Positions 25,179 through 33,790 of a DNA stretch of 64,000 bases are shown piece by piece. The stretch is from Paenibacillus baekrokdamisoli. GTDB taxonomy: Bacteria; Bacillota; Bacilli; Paenibacillales; Paenibacillaceae. A program made the translations under genes and the position numbers. The stretch lies in contig NZ_AP019308.1 of assembly GCF_003945345.1 (NCBI RefSeq), positions 496,001-560,000 of the forward strand. Reading direction: 5' to 3'. Position 1 is the stretch's first letter. Each line of letters starts with the position of its first letter. The notes beneath the pieces were generated by a model. It made no database searches. It was not told the DNA's origin and saw only the letters and a list, made by a program, of their open reading frames with translations.

Positions 25179-25583
25179 ATGGCAAAAAGTAAAACGAGAA
25201 ATTTCCTGCTCGGAGCGCTAGCAGGAGGTATTGCTGGATCCGTTACTGCATTGCTTTTAGCACCTAAATCAGGCCGTGAGCTGCGTAAGGATATCGTAGT
25301 GGGAGCTCAGCAAGTAAGCGAGCGAACCGTTCAAATTGCGAGTCAGGTTGGAGAATCGACCACTCGCCTTGCTAGGCAGGTTGGTAATGGAGCGACGGAG
25401 TTCGCTGGTAAAGCACGTGATACTGCTAGTAATGTCATTGAGAGCGTGCGCAGCTGGCGCTCCCCGCAAGTTGATGGAGAGCTGGATGATATCTCGGATG
25501 CAGCCTCAAATTTATTAGAAACTGGAGCTTCAGAGACCGATGAGGAAAATGCAGATAAATCGGTATTGCAAACAATAAGTTGA
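25179..25583 (+). CDS. YtxH domain protein
   Basis: 134 residues with the YtxH signature at the N-terminus: NFLLGALAGGIAGSVTALLLAPKSGRELRKD, a glycine-rich membrane helix followed by the APKSGxELR motif. The rest is an amphipathic, coiled-coil-like region. Family members are associated with general stress or envelope homeostasis; the biochemical role is unknown. AAAGGGAG precedes ATG 25179. It follows the YtxG-like gene by 149 bp. Confidence 0.87.
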   Translation: MAKSKTRNFLLGALAGGIAGSVTALLLAPKSGRELRKDIVVGAQQVSERTVQIASQVGESTTRLARQVGNGATEFAGKARDTASNVIESVRSWRSPQVDGELDDISDAASNLLETGASETDEENADKSVLQTIS

Positions 25584-25613
25584 AACATTTCAACTTAGAT
25601 GAAGAAAATAGAA

Positions 25614-25654
25614 AAGAGCTTCGCCTATGCGTTTTGCATGGGTGAAGCTCTTTC
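25614..25654 (+). terminator. Rho-independent terminator
   Basis: GAGCTTCGCCTATGC (from 25616) pairs with GCATGGGTGAAGCTC, flanked by A-rich and T-rich sides. It lies between the ytxH-like gene and the convergent MFS gene. Confidence 0.82.
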
Positions 25655-25711
25655 TTATTAGCATGATACTTTGGGAGAAAGGGCTGGAAAATCTAGAAAA
25701 TGTGCTTGCTT

Positions 25712-27361
25712 CTAATGAGAATCTGCCGTATGCAAGGAGGCGTCCTGCTTCTCTTCCTTGGTACGCTGCTTTAATTTAACGGATCCTAAGAAGATGGCAA
25801 GAATCGCACCAATTAGAATAAAGCCAAGGCCGTATATGAAGACACTATGGAGCGAATCGACCAATGTTGATTTTAGAACAGGAACTATTTTTCCGAGCGC
25901 TGCTTGGGGGATCTGCTGGAGTGCTTCCTTATTAAGCAGTGAATTATATAAAGCTTGCGGATCTGTCTGAATAAGCTCGAGTGTTTTTGTTTTGAAAACT
26001 GTTGTCTTATCCGTCGTAGCAATATCATTGATAATTGGTGTTAATTTCTCACCAAGCTTGCCGCTTGAAGTGTGATTCATAATGACACCAAGAATAGTGA
26101 TCCCGAAAGTACCGCCGATTGAGCGGAAGAATTGGCTGGAGGAAGTAACAACCCCAAGCTCCTCTTTCTTAAAGCTTTCTTGCAAGATCAATGTGAGCAA
26201 GGGCATGACAAGTCCGATCCCTACACCCATAATAATCATGTAGGTGGATGCAAGCAGCCGAGTCGTACTCTGATCCATCGTTGAAAGTAAGAAGAAGCTA
26301 ACGGCAGCAATAATCATCCCCGTTACCATTTGACGGCGAACACCAATTTTGTAAACAAATTGACCGCCGATGACACTTGCTGCAATAAGAGCTAGCATCA
26401 TAGGCATCATGACTGTGCCTGAAGCAGAGGCACTGATACCGACAATGCCCTGCATGAATAAGGGAACGAACACGACTGCGCCAAACATCCCAAGACTCAT
26501 GAAGAAACCAATTCCGTTAACCTTGGTGAACGTCCCATTCCGGAATAGATGCATCGGTAGAATGGGTTCACTCGTTTTTGTCTCAATGCGTACAAAAAGA
26601 ATCAAAGAAACAACAGCAAGAACGAACATTCCAATGATCTGCCAGGATACCCATGGGAAATTTTTCCCTCCCAGTGATAGGGCAAGCAATAGGCTCACAA
26701 CACCGATAATCATCGTAACAATTCCGGCGTAGTCAATTTTTACGGCGCCTTTGGACTTATGACGCGGCAAGCCTGCTATGATGAAGGCTAGGGCCACAAA
26801 GCCGACAGGAAGATTAATAAAGAAGATCCAGTGCCAATTGACGGAATCGACAATCCATCCACCGATTTGTGGACCGATAACTGAGGAAAGACCAAAGATC
26901 GCTCCGAACATCCCCTGCCATTTGGCACGCTGCTTACCAGTGAAGAGATCCCCGATAATAATCATCGCCATTGGCATCATAACACCGCCGCCGATACCTT
27001 GTATACCGCGGAAAATAATCAACTGTTCCATAGATTGAGCCACGCCGCATAGTGCGGAACCGGCAATAAAGATCAGAATACCTAGTACATAAATAAGCTT
27101 ACGACCGAATAAGTCAGCGAGCTTGCCGGCAATGGGAACAACCGTTGTTGAAGTTAACATGTAAGCTGTTGTTACCCAAGTGATTAACCCAAGTCCGCCC
27201 ATTTCGCCGACAATCTTAGGCATTGCTGTACCGACAATTGTATTATCAAGTGAGGCGAAGAGCATGGCAATCATTAGGCCGGCAATGAGCATCCCTTTAT
27301 GTTTGAAAGGCTGGTCTTGCGGTTCTGGTACGACACCAGATTTTGTTTTTGTTAGTTCCAC
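25712..27361 (-). CDS. MFS multidrug efflux transporter, DHA2 (14-helix) family
   Basis: 549 residues with about 14 hydrophobic helices. Motifs of the EmrB/QacA family are present: LDNTIVGTAMPKIVGEMGG in helix 1, GKLADLFGRKLIYVLGI (motif A) and RGIQGIGGGVMMPMAMIIIGDLF. It is expected to export drugs or metabolites with proton antiport. The start is GTG 27361. A MarR gene lies 78 bp upstream in the same orientation, with palindromes in both flanking gaps, so the pair is likely a MarR-regulated efflux operon. Confidence 0.9.
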   Translation of the reverse strand: MELTKTKSGVVPEPQDQPFKHKGMLIAGLMIAMLFASLDNTIVGTAMPKIVGEMGGLGLITWVTTAYMLTSTTVVPIAGKLADLFGRKLIYVLGILIFIAGSALCGVAQSMEQLIIFRGIQGIGGGVMMPMAMIIIGDLFTGKQRAKWQGMFGAIFGLSSVIGPQIGGWIVDSVNWHWIFFINLPVGFVALAFIIAGLPRHKSKGAVKIDYAGIVTMIIGVVSLLLALSLGGKNFPWVSWQIIGMFVLAVVSLILFVRIETKTSEPILPMHLFRNGTFTKVNGIGFFMSLGMFGAVVFVPLFMQGIVGISASASGTVMMPMMLALIAASVIGGQFVYKIGVRRQMVTGMIIAAVSFFLLSTMDQSTTRLLASTYMIIMGVGIGLVMPLLTLILQESFKKEELGVVTSSSQFFRSIGGTFGITILGVIMNHTSSGKLGEKLTPIINDIATTDKTTVFKTKTLELIQTDPQALYNSLLNKEALQQIPQAALGKIVPVLKSTLVDSLHSVFIYGLGFILIGAILAIFLGSVKLKQRTKEEKQDASLHTADSH

Positions 27362-27407
27362 GGGATGTTCATCTCCTTCAATTTGTTCGAAGAAAACAGA
27401 CTTCGAA

Positions 27408-27417
27408 AGTTTAAACT
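27408..27417. promoter_or_regulatory. Palindrome between marR and MFS genes
   Basis: AGTTTAAACT is a perfect 10-bp palindrome in the 78-bp gap. It resembles the AGTTAAAT half-site of the larger palindrome at 27991-28007 and could be a second MarR site. Confidence 0.4.
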
Positions 27418-27439
27418 AAATTGTAACGCGGACAGCTCG

Positions 27440-27901
27440 TTATCCTTCTAAGGTGGAAGCGGCCAGCGCGATTCGCTCGAAAGTGTTAACGAAATGCTCA
27501 ATTTCAGCGGGATCTAGCGTGTTGAGAAGCCGATTATGGATTTTTCGTGACTCCAAAATAACCTTCTCCATAGCAATAGAGCCTTTCTCTGTAGGGAGCA
27601 GCAACGTGACACGCCGATCCTGTTCATCGGCTAAACGCTTCACGAAGCCATGCTGTACGAGTCTGTCGATCATTACTGTAATAGCGCTTGGTTTTACTTC
27701 CATTCTTTCCGCCAACATAGAGGCCGTTACGCGCTTCTCTTCAGAGATCAGCTTCAGAATATAGCATTGTGGCCCTGTTAAACCATCCTCTAGCTTCTCG
27801 CTAATTAAGGAGCTTATCTTTCGTGTCGTCGAGCTCATAGCAAGCTGGAATCGTACAGTATTACTTTCGGAGCTTGTCGGTTGATCTTGTTGGTCACCCA
27901 A
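27440..27901 (-). CDS. MarR family transcriptional regulator of the efflux operon
   Basis: 153 residues with a MarR winged helix: VTASMLAERMEVKPSAITVMIDRLVQHGFVKRLADEQDRRVTLLLPTEKG. The start is TTG 27901 with AAGGAGGT 9 bp upstream on the minus strand. It is the first gene of the pair with the DHA2 transporter, probably autoregulated through the palindrome at 27991-28007. Confidence 0.88.
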   Translation of the reverse strand: MGDQQDQPTSSESNTVRFQLAMSSTTRKISSLISEKLEDGLTGPQCYILKLISEEKRVTASMLAERMEVKPSAITVMIDRLVQHGFVKRLADEQDRRVTLLLPTEKGSIAMEKVILESRKIHNRLLNTLDPAEIEHFVNTFERIALAASTLEG

Positions 27902-27990
27902 ACGTGGTAACCTCCTTGCGTGATAATTTCCTTTCCTACTTATTCATTCAGCATTAAATAGTTAGACTATTCAATAATTCATTGATAAAT

Positions 27991-28007
27991 AGTTAAATGA
28001 TTTAACT
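27991..28007. promoter_or_regulatory. Candidate MarR operator
   Basis: AGTTAAATGATTTAACT is a perfect 8-bp inverted repeat around one base, in AT-rich sequence upstream of the marR-type gene. Confidence 0.55.
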
Positions 28008-28019
28008 AAATGATAAAAG

Positions 28020-28049
28020 AAAAATCGCCTTGCTGTCAAGACGATTTTT
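28020..28049 (-). terminator. Bidirectional terminator
   Basis: AAAAATCGCCTTG (28020-28032) pairs with CAAGACGATTTTT (28037-28049), with one mismatch. It ends the minus-strand AraC transcript. Confidence 0.78.
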
Positions 28050-28076
28050 ACATCAATATTTATATATGATGACTCA

Positions 28077-28955
28077 CTAAGAATGTTCGTTTCGATACTC
28101 CGAGCGGAAATCAGAGGGAGAATAGCCAGTCGCTCGGCGAAACTGCTTGGAGAAATAAAGGGCATCACGATAACCTACAGAGGTCGCAACTTGATCGATG
28201 GTCAATAGAATTTTGCCAGACAACAGCTCCTTCGCGCGCTCAATCCTGACTCTTAGCAGAAATTGCATGGGCGATACACCTGTATATTGCTTGAACATTT
28301 TGGATAAATGGGTTCTATGATAGCCGAGGCTTTGAGATAAGTCATCAATGGATATTTCTTTGGCAAATTGATAGGAAAGAAAACGAACTGCCTGCTTGAT
28401 CTGCCGCTCCATATCAGGAAGGATCGCAAGCGAGTTCAGTGTTAATCTGCCTGCATTGACCTCGCCGAATTCTTTGAGCAGAATGCGAAGCAAACCATTG
28501 GCTTCCAAGTCCGCTAGCTCTGGAAAAGGTGTTTGTTTAAGCGTTTGCTGCATTTTTCGGTAAAGGTGTACGACCGACCGAATATCATCTTTATGCACAA
28601 CGGGATGAGCGACAGAAAAACCTAAGCTTGACAGCAAAGGCTCAGCCAAAAAGCCTCGAAAAGCAACCCATCGATAATGCCATGGATCTGTATCATGAGC
28701 AGAATAGGTAAACAGTACATCTGGAAAGATAAAGAAGGTATCACCCTTCACGCACTCATAGCGTTTGCCATCGATCTCGAAGGTTCCTCTGCCTGATAGG
28801 ACAGTATGTACAAGGTAATAATTATGTACGGCAGGACCAATCTGATGGAGCGGGAATGGTTTGCCTTCGCCACTGAATAAGACCGTCAACTCGCCATTCC
28901 CCGGCTGCGTGTTTGAGCCGATGCTAATTTTGAAATGTTCAACGGGTGGTTTCAT
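28077..28955 (-). CDS. AraC family regulator of the alpha-galactosidase gene
   Basis: 292 residues: an N-terminal cupin sensor (VHTVLSGRGTFEIDGKRYECVKGDTFFIFPDV) and a C-terminal AraC DNA-binding domain (ISIDDLSQSLGYHRTHLSKMFKQYTGVSPMQFLLRVRIERAKELL, then IDQVATSVGYRDALYFSKQFRRATGYSPSDFR). It is divergent from the GH4 alpha-galactosidase gene, 208 bp away, and resembles MsmR/RafR-type activators of alpha-galactoside genes. The inducer is presumably an alpha-galactoside; this follows from position only. Confidence 0.88.
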   Translation of the reverse strand: MKPPVEHFKISIGSNTQPGNGELTVLFSGEGKPFPLHQIGPAVHNYYLVHTVLSGRGTFEIDGKRYECVKGDTFFIFPDVLFTYSAHDTDPWHYRWVAFRGFLAEPLLSSLGFSVAHPVVHKDDIRSVVHLYRKMQQTLKQTPFPELADLEANGLLRILLKEFGEVNAGRLTLNSLAILPDMERQIKQAVRFLSYQFAKEISIDDLSQSLGYHRTHLSKMFKQYTGVSPMQFLLRVRIERAKELLSGKILLTIDQVATSVGYRDALYFSKQFRRATGYSPSDFRSEYRNEHS

Positions 28956-29075
28956 ATATACCTTTTACTTCCTTTCCTGATGTACCTGATTTCCTTTCTT
29001 CAGCCTATCGCATGAAACTACAAATGTCCATAAATATCATACTTTATTTCCTACTCAAATTTAACGATTATGGTC

Positions 29076-29081
29076 TATAGT
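29076..29081 (+). promoter_or_regulatory. Probable -10 box of the alpha-galactosidase promoter
   Basis: TATAGT at 29076-29081 has no recognisable -35 hexamer 17 bp upstream. This is the usual form for an activator-dependent promoter, in keeping with the divergent AraC gene. Confidence 0.4.
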
Positions 29082-29163
29082 GTGAATGAGAAGAAGACAT
29101 TAATCCGGTTTCATAAAAAAAGCTTTGATCGACTAATACTATTTTTTATAGGAGGATTTCTCT

Positions 29164-30462
29164 ATGTCGAAGATTACTTTCATTGGTGCGGGAAGCACGG
29201 TTTTTGCTAAAAATGTGTTGGGCGACTGCTTGAAGACACCAGTGCTGCAAGGGTTCGAAATTGCTATTTTTGATATTAATCCAGAGCGGCTTGCTGATTC
29301 AGAAACGATGTTGAATCATATTAAGAATACGAGCGGCAGCACCTGTGTGATTCATGCGTATTCGGATCGCAAAGAGGCGCTTCGGGGTGCCAAATATGTC
29401 GTTAATGCCATTCAAGTAGGCGGTTACGATCCATGTACCATTACGGATTTCGAGATCCCGAAGAAATACGGCCTGCGTCAGACTATCGCGGATACAGTTG
29501 GTATTGGCGGTATATTCCGCAACCTGCGGACGATTCCGGTTATGCTTGATTTTGCCCAAGATATTAATGAGGTATGTCCAGATGCGTTATTCTTGAACTA
29601 TACGAATCCAATGGCGGTTCTTACGAATGTAATGAACACGTATGGCGGCGTTAAGACAGTCGGATTATGCCACAGCGTGCAATCCTGCGTCAGTGAGTTA
29701 TTCAAGCATCTAGGAATGGATACAGCAGGGGTTAAATCCAAAATTGCCGGCATTAACCATATGGCTTGGCTGCTTGAAGCATCCAAAGACGGTGTAGATC
29801 TGTATCCAGAAATCAAACGACGTGCACGTGAGAAACAAAATGAAAAGCATCACGACATGGTGCGTTACGAGATGATGCTTAAGTTTGGCTACTATATTAC
29901 GGAATCGTCTGAACACAATGCGGAGTATCATCCGTATTTTATCAAACGCAATTATCCGGAGCTTGTGGATCGGTTTAACATTCCGCTTGATGAATACCCG
30001 CGTCGCTGTATCGAGCAAATCGGCAACTGGAAGAAACTTAAGGCAGATCTCGTTAACAACACCGAGCTGCATCATGAACGTTCCCATGAATATGCCTCCT
30101 ACATTTTTGAAGCGATTGAAACGAATGTTCCGTTCAAAATTGGCGGGAACGTCATGAATACCGGCTTGATAACGAACCTGCCTCGTGAGGCAGTTGTTGA
30201 AGTATCCTGCCTGGTTGATCGCAATGGCGTAACACCAACATTCGTCGGTGACCTGCCGCCGCAATGCGCAGCGCTAAACCGGACAAATATTAATACGCAG
30301 CTGCTAACCATCGAAGCAGCAATTACACGTAAACGTGAACATATTTATCATGCTGCAATGCTGGATCCACATACAGCAGCTGAGCTGTCGATCGACGATA
30401 TCATTGCAATGTGCGACGATTTAATTGAAGCTCATGGTGATTGGCTGCCGCAATACATCTAA
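29164..30462 (+). CDS. melA: Family GH4 alpha-galactosidase (MelA-like)
   Basis: 432 residues. GH4 enzymes cleave glycosides by an NAD+- and Mn2+-dependent redox mechanism. Seen here are the N-terminal NAD fold (KITFIGAGSTVFAKNVLGD), NYTNPMAVLTN, the metal-binding cysteine and histidine in VGLCHSVQ and GINHMAWL, and the catalytic region with HNAEYHPYF. These features match alpha-galactosidase MelA more than alpha-glucosidases, though the GH4 family is not fully predictable. AGGAGGA precedes ATG 29164. It is a single gene under the divergent AraC regulator; no alpha-galactoside transporter is adjacent. Confidence 0.87.
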   Translation: MSKITFIGAGSTVFAKNVLGDCLKTPVLQGFEIAIFDINPERLADSETMLNHIKNTSGSTCVIHAYSDRKEALRGAKYVVNAIQVGGYDPCTITDFEIPKKYGLRQTIADTVGIGGIFRNLRTIPVMLDFAQDINEVCPDALFLNYTNPMAVLTNVMNTYGGVKTVGLCHSVQSCVSELFKHLGMDTAGVKSKIAGINHMAWLLEASKDGVDLYPEIKRRAREKQNEKHHDMVRYEMMLKFGYYITESSEHNAEYHPYFIKRNYPELVDRFNIPLDEYPRRCIEQIGNWKKLKADLVNNTELHHERSHEYASYIFEAIETNVPFKIGGNVMNTGLITNLPREAVVEVSCLVDRNGVTPTFVGDLPPQCAALNRTNINTQLLTIEAAITRKREHIYHAAMLDPHTAAELSIDDIIAMCDDLIEAHGDWLPQYI

Positions 30463-30691
30463 ATGTAAGGGAAAAGCAACCGCGCCGCTGCTGACGAAGA
30501 GCTTGCCGCAAATCGGAAAAGCTTTGAAAATTGTGCTCCAGCCCAATCTTTCAACAGATGAAACAACCGCAATACCAACGACACCAGAGAAATAAGGGAT
30601 TCCTTTTAGTAAAGAACGGCGTCTGCCTTGCCTGCATAGGTGAGAGCATAGCCGTTTTTTTGTTTTGCTTTTTCCCATGTTCCTTTTACCC
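30463..30691. other. Intergenic region without a clear gene
   Basis: Nothing convincing is coded here. AACGGC (30615-30620) and GCCGTTTTTTTG (from 30651) could form a weak terminator with a long loop after melA. Confidence 0.5.
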
Positions 30692-30720
30692 TTGTACCTT
30701 GTCCTGAATTGCGCTACGAT
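30692..30720 (+). promoter_or_regulatory. Promoter of the glutamate racemase gene
   Basis: TTGTAC at 30692-30697 and TACGAT at 30715-30720 are 17 bp apart. Confidence 0.5.
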
Positions 30721-30793
30721 GTAGGTACGTTTTTTTAATAGCGTTCATATTCTATTGAAGTCCTGCCAAAACGTACAAGAAAGCGGTGTTTCC

Positions 30794-31603
30794 GTGCAAC
30801 AACCGATCGCAGTATTGGATTCTGGCGTAGGCGGTTTGACCGTCGTTAGAGAAGTGATGCGTCAGCTTCCCCGAGAGAAAATCATTTACTTCGGTGATAC
30901 CGCCCGTACACCTTACGGTCCGCGTCCTGCGGAAGAAGTAACACGGTTTACTCGGGAAATTGTCGACTATCTCATTCAATTTCGTCCTAAAATGATTGTA
31001 ATAGCTTGTAATACAGCAACAGCTGTAGCGCTTGAGGATATCCGGTCAAGAGTAACTATTCCTGTCGTTGGCGTGATTCATCCGGGAGCACGAGCTGCTA
31101 ATGGTCGTACCCAATCAGGTGTCGTTGGTGTGATTGGAACGGAAGGTACGATTCGCAGCGCTGCCTATGAACATGCGCTTAAAGGGCTATCGCCTAACCT
31201 AGAGGTGATCAGTCTAGCTTGCCCTCGTTTTGTTCCTTTGGTGGAGCAGGGGAATTTTCGTTCCGCTGAAACCTACGAGGTCGTTCAATCCTCGTTGGAA
31301 TCATTGAAGTGTCGTCAGCTGGATACGCTTATTCTAGGTTGTACACACTATCCATTCCTTGCGGATACCATTTCGGAAGTAATGGGTAATAATGTGACGT
31401 TAATTAACTCCGCGGATGAAACGGCTCGTGAGATCAGTACGATTCTCCATGATCGTAACCGGCTTGCACGTAATGAAGCGCTGCCGGTACATCAGTTCTT
31501 TTGCAGCGGCGATCCACGTATGTTCAAGACCATTGCCCAGCAATGGCTTGGAGAGCAAATTGAATTGACGCCAGTCGTATGGCAAGTTCCTCAAATCGGA
31601 TAA
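30794..31603 (+). CDS. murI: Glutamate racemase
   Basis: About 269 residues. The enzyme makes D-glutamate for peptidoglycan. The family motifs are complete: VLDSGVGGLTVVREV, FGDTARTPYG, the first catalytic cysteine in ACNTATAV and the second in LGCTHYPFL. GTG 30794 gives the usual N-terminus (MQQPIAVLDSG), though its ribosome site is weak; the frame is open to TTG 30755. The gene stands alone with its own promoter and terminator. RacE is an equivalent name in Bacillus. Confidence 0.95.
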   Translation: MQQPIAVLDSGVGGLTVVREVMRQLPREKIIYFGDTARTPYGPRPAEEVTRFTREIVDYLIQFRPKMIVIACNTATAVALEDIRSRVTIPVVGVIHPGARAANGRTQSGVVGVIGTEGTIRSAAYEHALKGLSPNLEVISLACPRFVPLVEQGNFRSAETYEVVQSSLESLKCRQLDTLILGCTHYPFLADTISEVMGNNVTLINSADETAREISTILHDRNRLARNEALPVHQFFCSGDPRMFKTIAQQWLGEQIELTPVVWQVPQIG

Positions 31604-31616
31604 TACCAGAGTAAGT

Positions 31617-31666
31617 AAAAAGAGCGATTCTTTCGTCCCTGTTGGACGAGGAATCGCTTTTTTTTT
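31617..31666 (+). terminator. Rho-independent terminator of the racemase gene
   Basis: AGCGATTC (31623-31630) pairs with GAATCGCT (31650-31657), extended by CGTCC/GGACG, and is followed by nine T residues. Confidence 0.9.
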
Positions 31667-31667
31667 G

Positions 31668-31696
31668 TTGACAACAATGTGTTTAAGTTATATGGT
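31668..31696 (+). promoter_or_regulatory. Promoter of the GntR/ABC operon
   Basis: TTGACA at 31668-31673 and TATGGT at 31691-31696 are 17 bp apart. The -10 box overlaps the left arm of the palindromic operator at 31694-31717. Confidence 0.65.
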
Positions 31697-31717
31697 TAGT
31701 TACATAAGTAACTAACC
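31694..31717. promoter_or_regulatory. Perfect palindromic operator, GntR/YtrA autoregulation
   Basis: GGTTAGTTAC (31694-31703) and GTAACTAACC (31708-31717) form perfect 10-bp arms around ATAA. The site covers the end of the -10 box and the start point, so binding by the encoded GntR protein would repress the operon. Confidence 0.7.
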
Positions 31718-31735
31718 AACTAGGTGGTGAGGAAA

Positions 31736-32101
31736 ATGGCTTCTTTAATTGATGATGGCCGTCCGATATTCGTTCAAATTGCCCAGCGAATCGAAGACGA
31801 TATCATAAATGGTGGACTTCAGGAGGAATCACAGGTTCCTTCCACGAACGAATTTGCATCTTTCTACCAAATTAACCCGGCTACGGCAGCTAAAGGCGTT
31901 AATCTTCTCGTAGACCAACAAATTCTATACAAGAAGCGGGGAATTGGAATGTTTGTATCAACCGGAGCTCGTGGCGTGCTAATAGAGAAGAGAAAAGAAC
32001 AGTTCTATGAGCAATATGTCATAACGATGATTAAAGAGGCACAGAAGCTCGGTATTACGATTGAGCAGCTGAAGGAAATGATTCAGAAAGGGGATCAATA
32101 G
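31736..32101 (+). CDS. GntR family regulator, YtrA type
   Basis: 121 residues, the short YtrA-like form without a separate effector domain. The N-terminal winged helix is clear (PIFVQIAQRIEDDIINGGLQEESQVPSTNEFASFYQINPATAAKGVNLLVDQQILYKKRGIGMFVS). ATG 31736 is preferred over the in-frame GTG 31724, since the GGTGGTGAGG ribosome sequence lies between them. It is the first gene of an operon with an ABC ATPase and a membrane protein, as in B. subtilis ytr, which responds to cell-wall-active antibiotics. Confidence 0.88.
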   Translation: MASLIDDGRPIFVQIAQRIEDDIINGGLQEESQVPSTNEFASFYQINPATAAKGVNLLVDQQILYKKRGIGMFVSTGARGVLIEKRKEQFYEQYVITMIKEAQKLGITIEQLKEMIQKGDQ

Positions 32102-32103
32102 AA

Positions 32104-32994
32104 ATGAAGAACATCGTTGAAGTAAACGGATTGACCAAGACTTATGGGAATGTTGCAGCTGTTCATGATGTAAGTTTCACGCTAGATAGCGACAAGATTT
32201 ATGGATTACTCGGTAGGAATGGCGCTGGCAAAACAACAATCATGCATATGATCGCAGCACAGCAGTTCGCAACAAAAGGTGAGATTAAGTTGTTTGGGGA
32301 AACCCCGTACGAGAACAACAAAGTCCTAAGCCAATTATGTTTTATCAAAGAAAGTCAGAAATATCCAGATAGCTTTCGTATTGTCGATGTCCTTCATGTG
32401 GCGGCTACATTATTCTCCAATTGGGATCAGAAATTTGCAGAATTATTGATTGAAGATTTTCGACTGCCAATCAAGCGTCGAATGAAGAAATTATCCAGAG
32501 GGATGCTTTCCTCAGTCGGTATAATTATTGGCCTTGCCAGCAGGGCACCATTGACGATGTTCGATGAGCCCTATATCGGACTTGATGCTGTAGCAAGAGG
32601 TGTGTTTTACAACCGACTCATTGAGGATTATGCCTTGTACCCGCGGACGATCCTTCTCTCCACGCATCTCATCGACGAGGTTAGCCAAATCTTAGAGCAT
32701 GTCTTGATTATTGATGGAGGCAAGCTGATGATGAATGAGGATGCCGATTTTCTTCGAGGTCTGGGATGCACGGTTATAGGATTGTCTACTGCTGTTGAAG
32801 CTTTTACGGCAGGTAGAGAGGTCATAAACCGGGAGTCATTAGGGGGAATGATCGCCATAACTATCACGGGCAAATTATCGGCTGAGGATCGACTTACAGC
32901 TGCTGAGCAGGGACTTCAGCTTAGTCCTGTCTCGATGCAGCAACTGATTGTTCACATGACGAGTCAAAAGAAGGAAAGAAAGGAAGTGCTTTAG
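32104..32994 (+). CDS. ABC transporter ATP-binding protein (YtrB-like)
   Basis: 296 residues. Walker A is LLGRNGAGKTTIM, the signature region is the atypical KKLSRGMLSSVGIIIGLAS, Walker B is PLTMFDEPYIGLD and the switch histidine is in LLSTHLIDEV. It would power the membrane protein encoded next. The gene starts two bases after the regulator stop, which suggests translational coupling. Confidence 0.92.
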   Translation: MKNIVEVNGLTKTYGNVAAVHDVSFTLDSDKIYGLLGRNGAGKTTIMHMIAAQQFATKGEIKLFGETPYENNKVLSQLCFIKESQKYPDSFRIVDVLHVAATLFSNWDQKFAELLIEDFRLPIKRRMKKLSRGMLSSVGIIIGLASRAPLTMFDEPYIGLDAVARGVFYNRLIEDYALYPRTILLSTHLIDEVSQILEHVLIIDGGKLMMNEDADFLRGLGCTVIGLSTAVEAFTAGREVINRESLGGMIAITITGKLSAEDRLTAAEQGLQLSPVSMQQLIVHMTSQKKERKEVL

Positions 32995-32995
32995 G

Positions 32996-33685
32996 ATGAA
33001 CCGAATCCCAGCTGTTGTTAACATTCATTGGAGAGACAAGACGGTTTGGCTCGTTGTACCTTGGCTCATTCTAACCAGTAGTTTTGTCGTTAACCTCGTT
33101 GTCGGTCTCTTTATGAAGGAGGGTGAATACATTTATTCCGGTGGGCTAGCTTCCATATTTATATATATACTTGTAGTCGGCATTCTTACCTTATCCCAAT
33201 CGTTTCCATTCGCGCTTGGCTTATCTGTAAGAAGGACGGATTACTTCTTAGGTACTGGAATAGCTGCACTGGGTATCAGCTTCATTACAGGAATTCTGCT
33301 CTATCTACTCTCATTCATTGAGAATGATTTGACGGATGGCTGGGGGGTGCGTGTTCATTTCTTTCACCTGCCTTATCTCAATGACGGGACGCCCTTGGAG
33401 CAATTATTTATTTATTTTATGTCTATGTTAGCTATTTTCTTCTTCGGATTTATGATAGCAAGCATTTATCGGCGTTTTGGCAGAATGGGGATGTTTGTTT
33501 GTTCACTCCTTGTCTTGGTGTTCGGTACAATTGGGAGCTATATGATGACTCATTTTGGACTGTGGATGGATATGTTTGAAGTCTTGAAGCCATTGTCGGC
33601 GTTTATGCTAGCCTTATGGTTAATACCGATTACGGCTTGTACCACAGGAATATCCTATCTTCTGCTGCGAAGAGCATCCATGTAA
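32996..33685 (+). CDS. ABC transporter membrane protein
   Basis: 229 residues with about six hydrophobic helices and no recognisable soluble domain. It starts one base after the ATPase stop. Position and topology make it the permease partner of the ATPase. Substrate unknown; export or antibiotic resistance is plausible by analogy with ytr systems. Confidence 0.8.
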   Translation: MNRIPAVVNIHWRDKTVWLVVPWLILTSSFVVNLVVGLFMKEGEYIYSGGLASIFIYILVVGILTLSQSFPFALGLSVRRTDYFLGTGIAALGISFITGILLYLLSFIENDLTDGWGVRVHFFHLPYLNDGTPLEQLFIYFMSMLAIFFFGFMIASIYRRFGRMGMFVCSLLVLVFGTIGSYMMTHFGLWMDMFEVLKPLSAFMLALWLIPITACTTGISYLLLRRASM

Positions 33686-33790
33686 CAAATGAGGCATGTG
33701 ACTAGTGGCAGCGGCATAGCATGTGACTAGACCGATTGAAGTGCTAACTTAAAGCAAAGTCAACGGCTGGACTATTGAGGAGGTATAGCG

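Noticed and set aside
24874..25185. Minus-strand frame encoding a repeated peptide
   Set aside because: It is a by-product of the tandem DNA repeats and runs antisense to the ytxG-like gene; no ribosome site.
30421..30678. Minus-strand frame of 85 residues after melA
   Set aside because: It overlaps the 3' end of melA, has no ribosome site seen and crosses the probable terminator.
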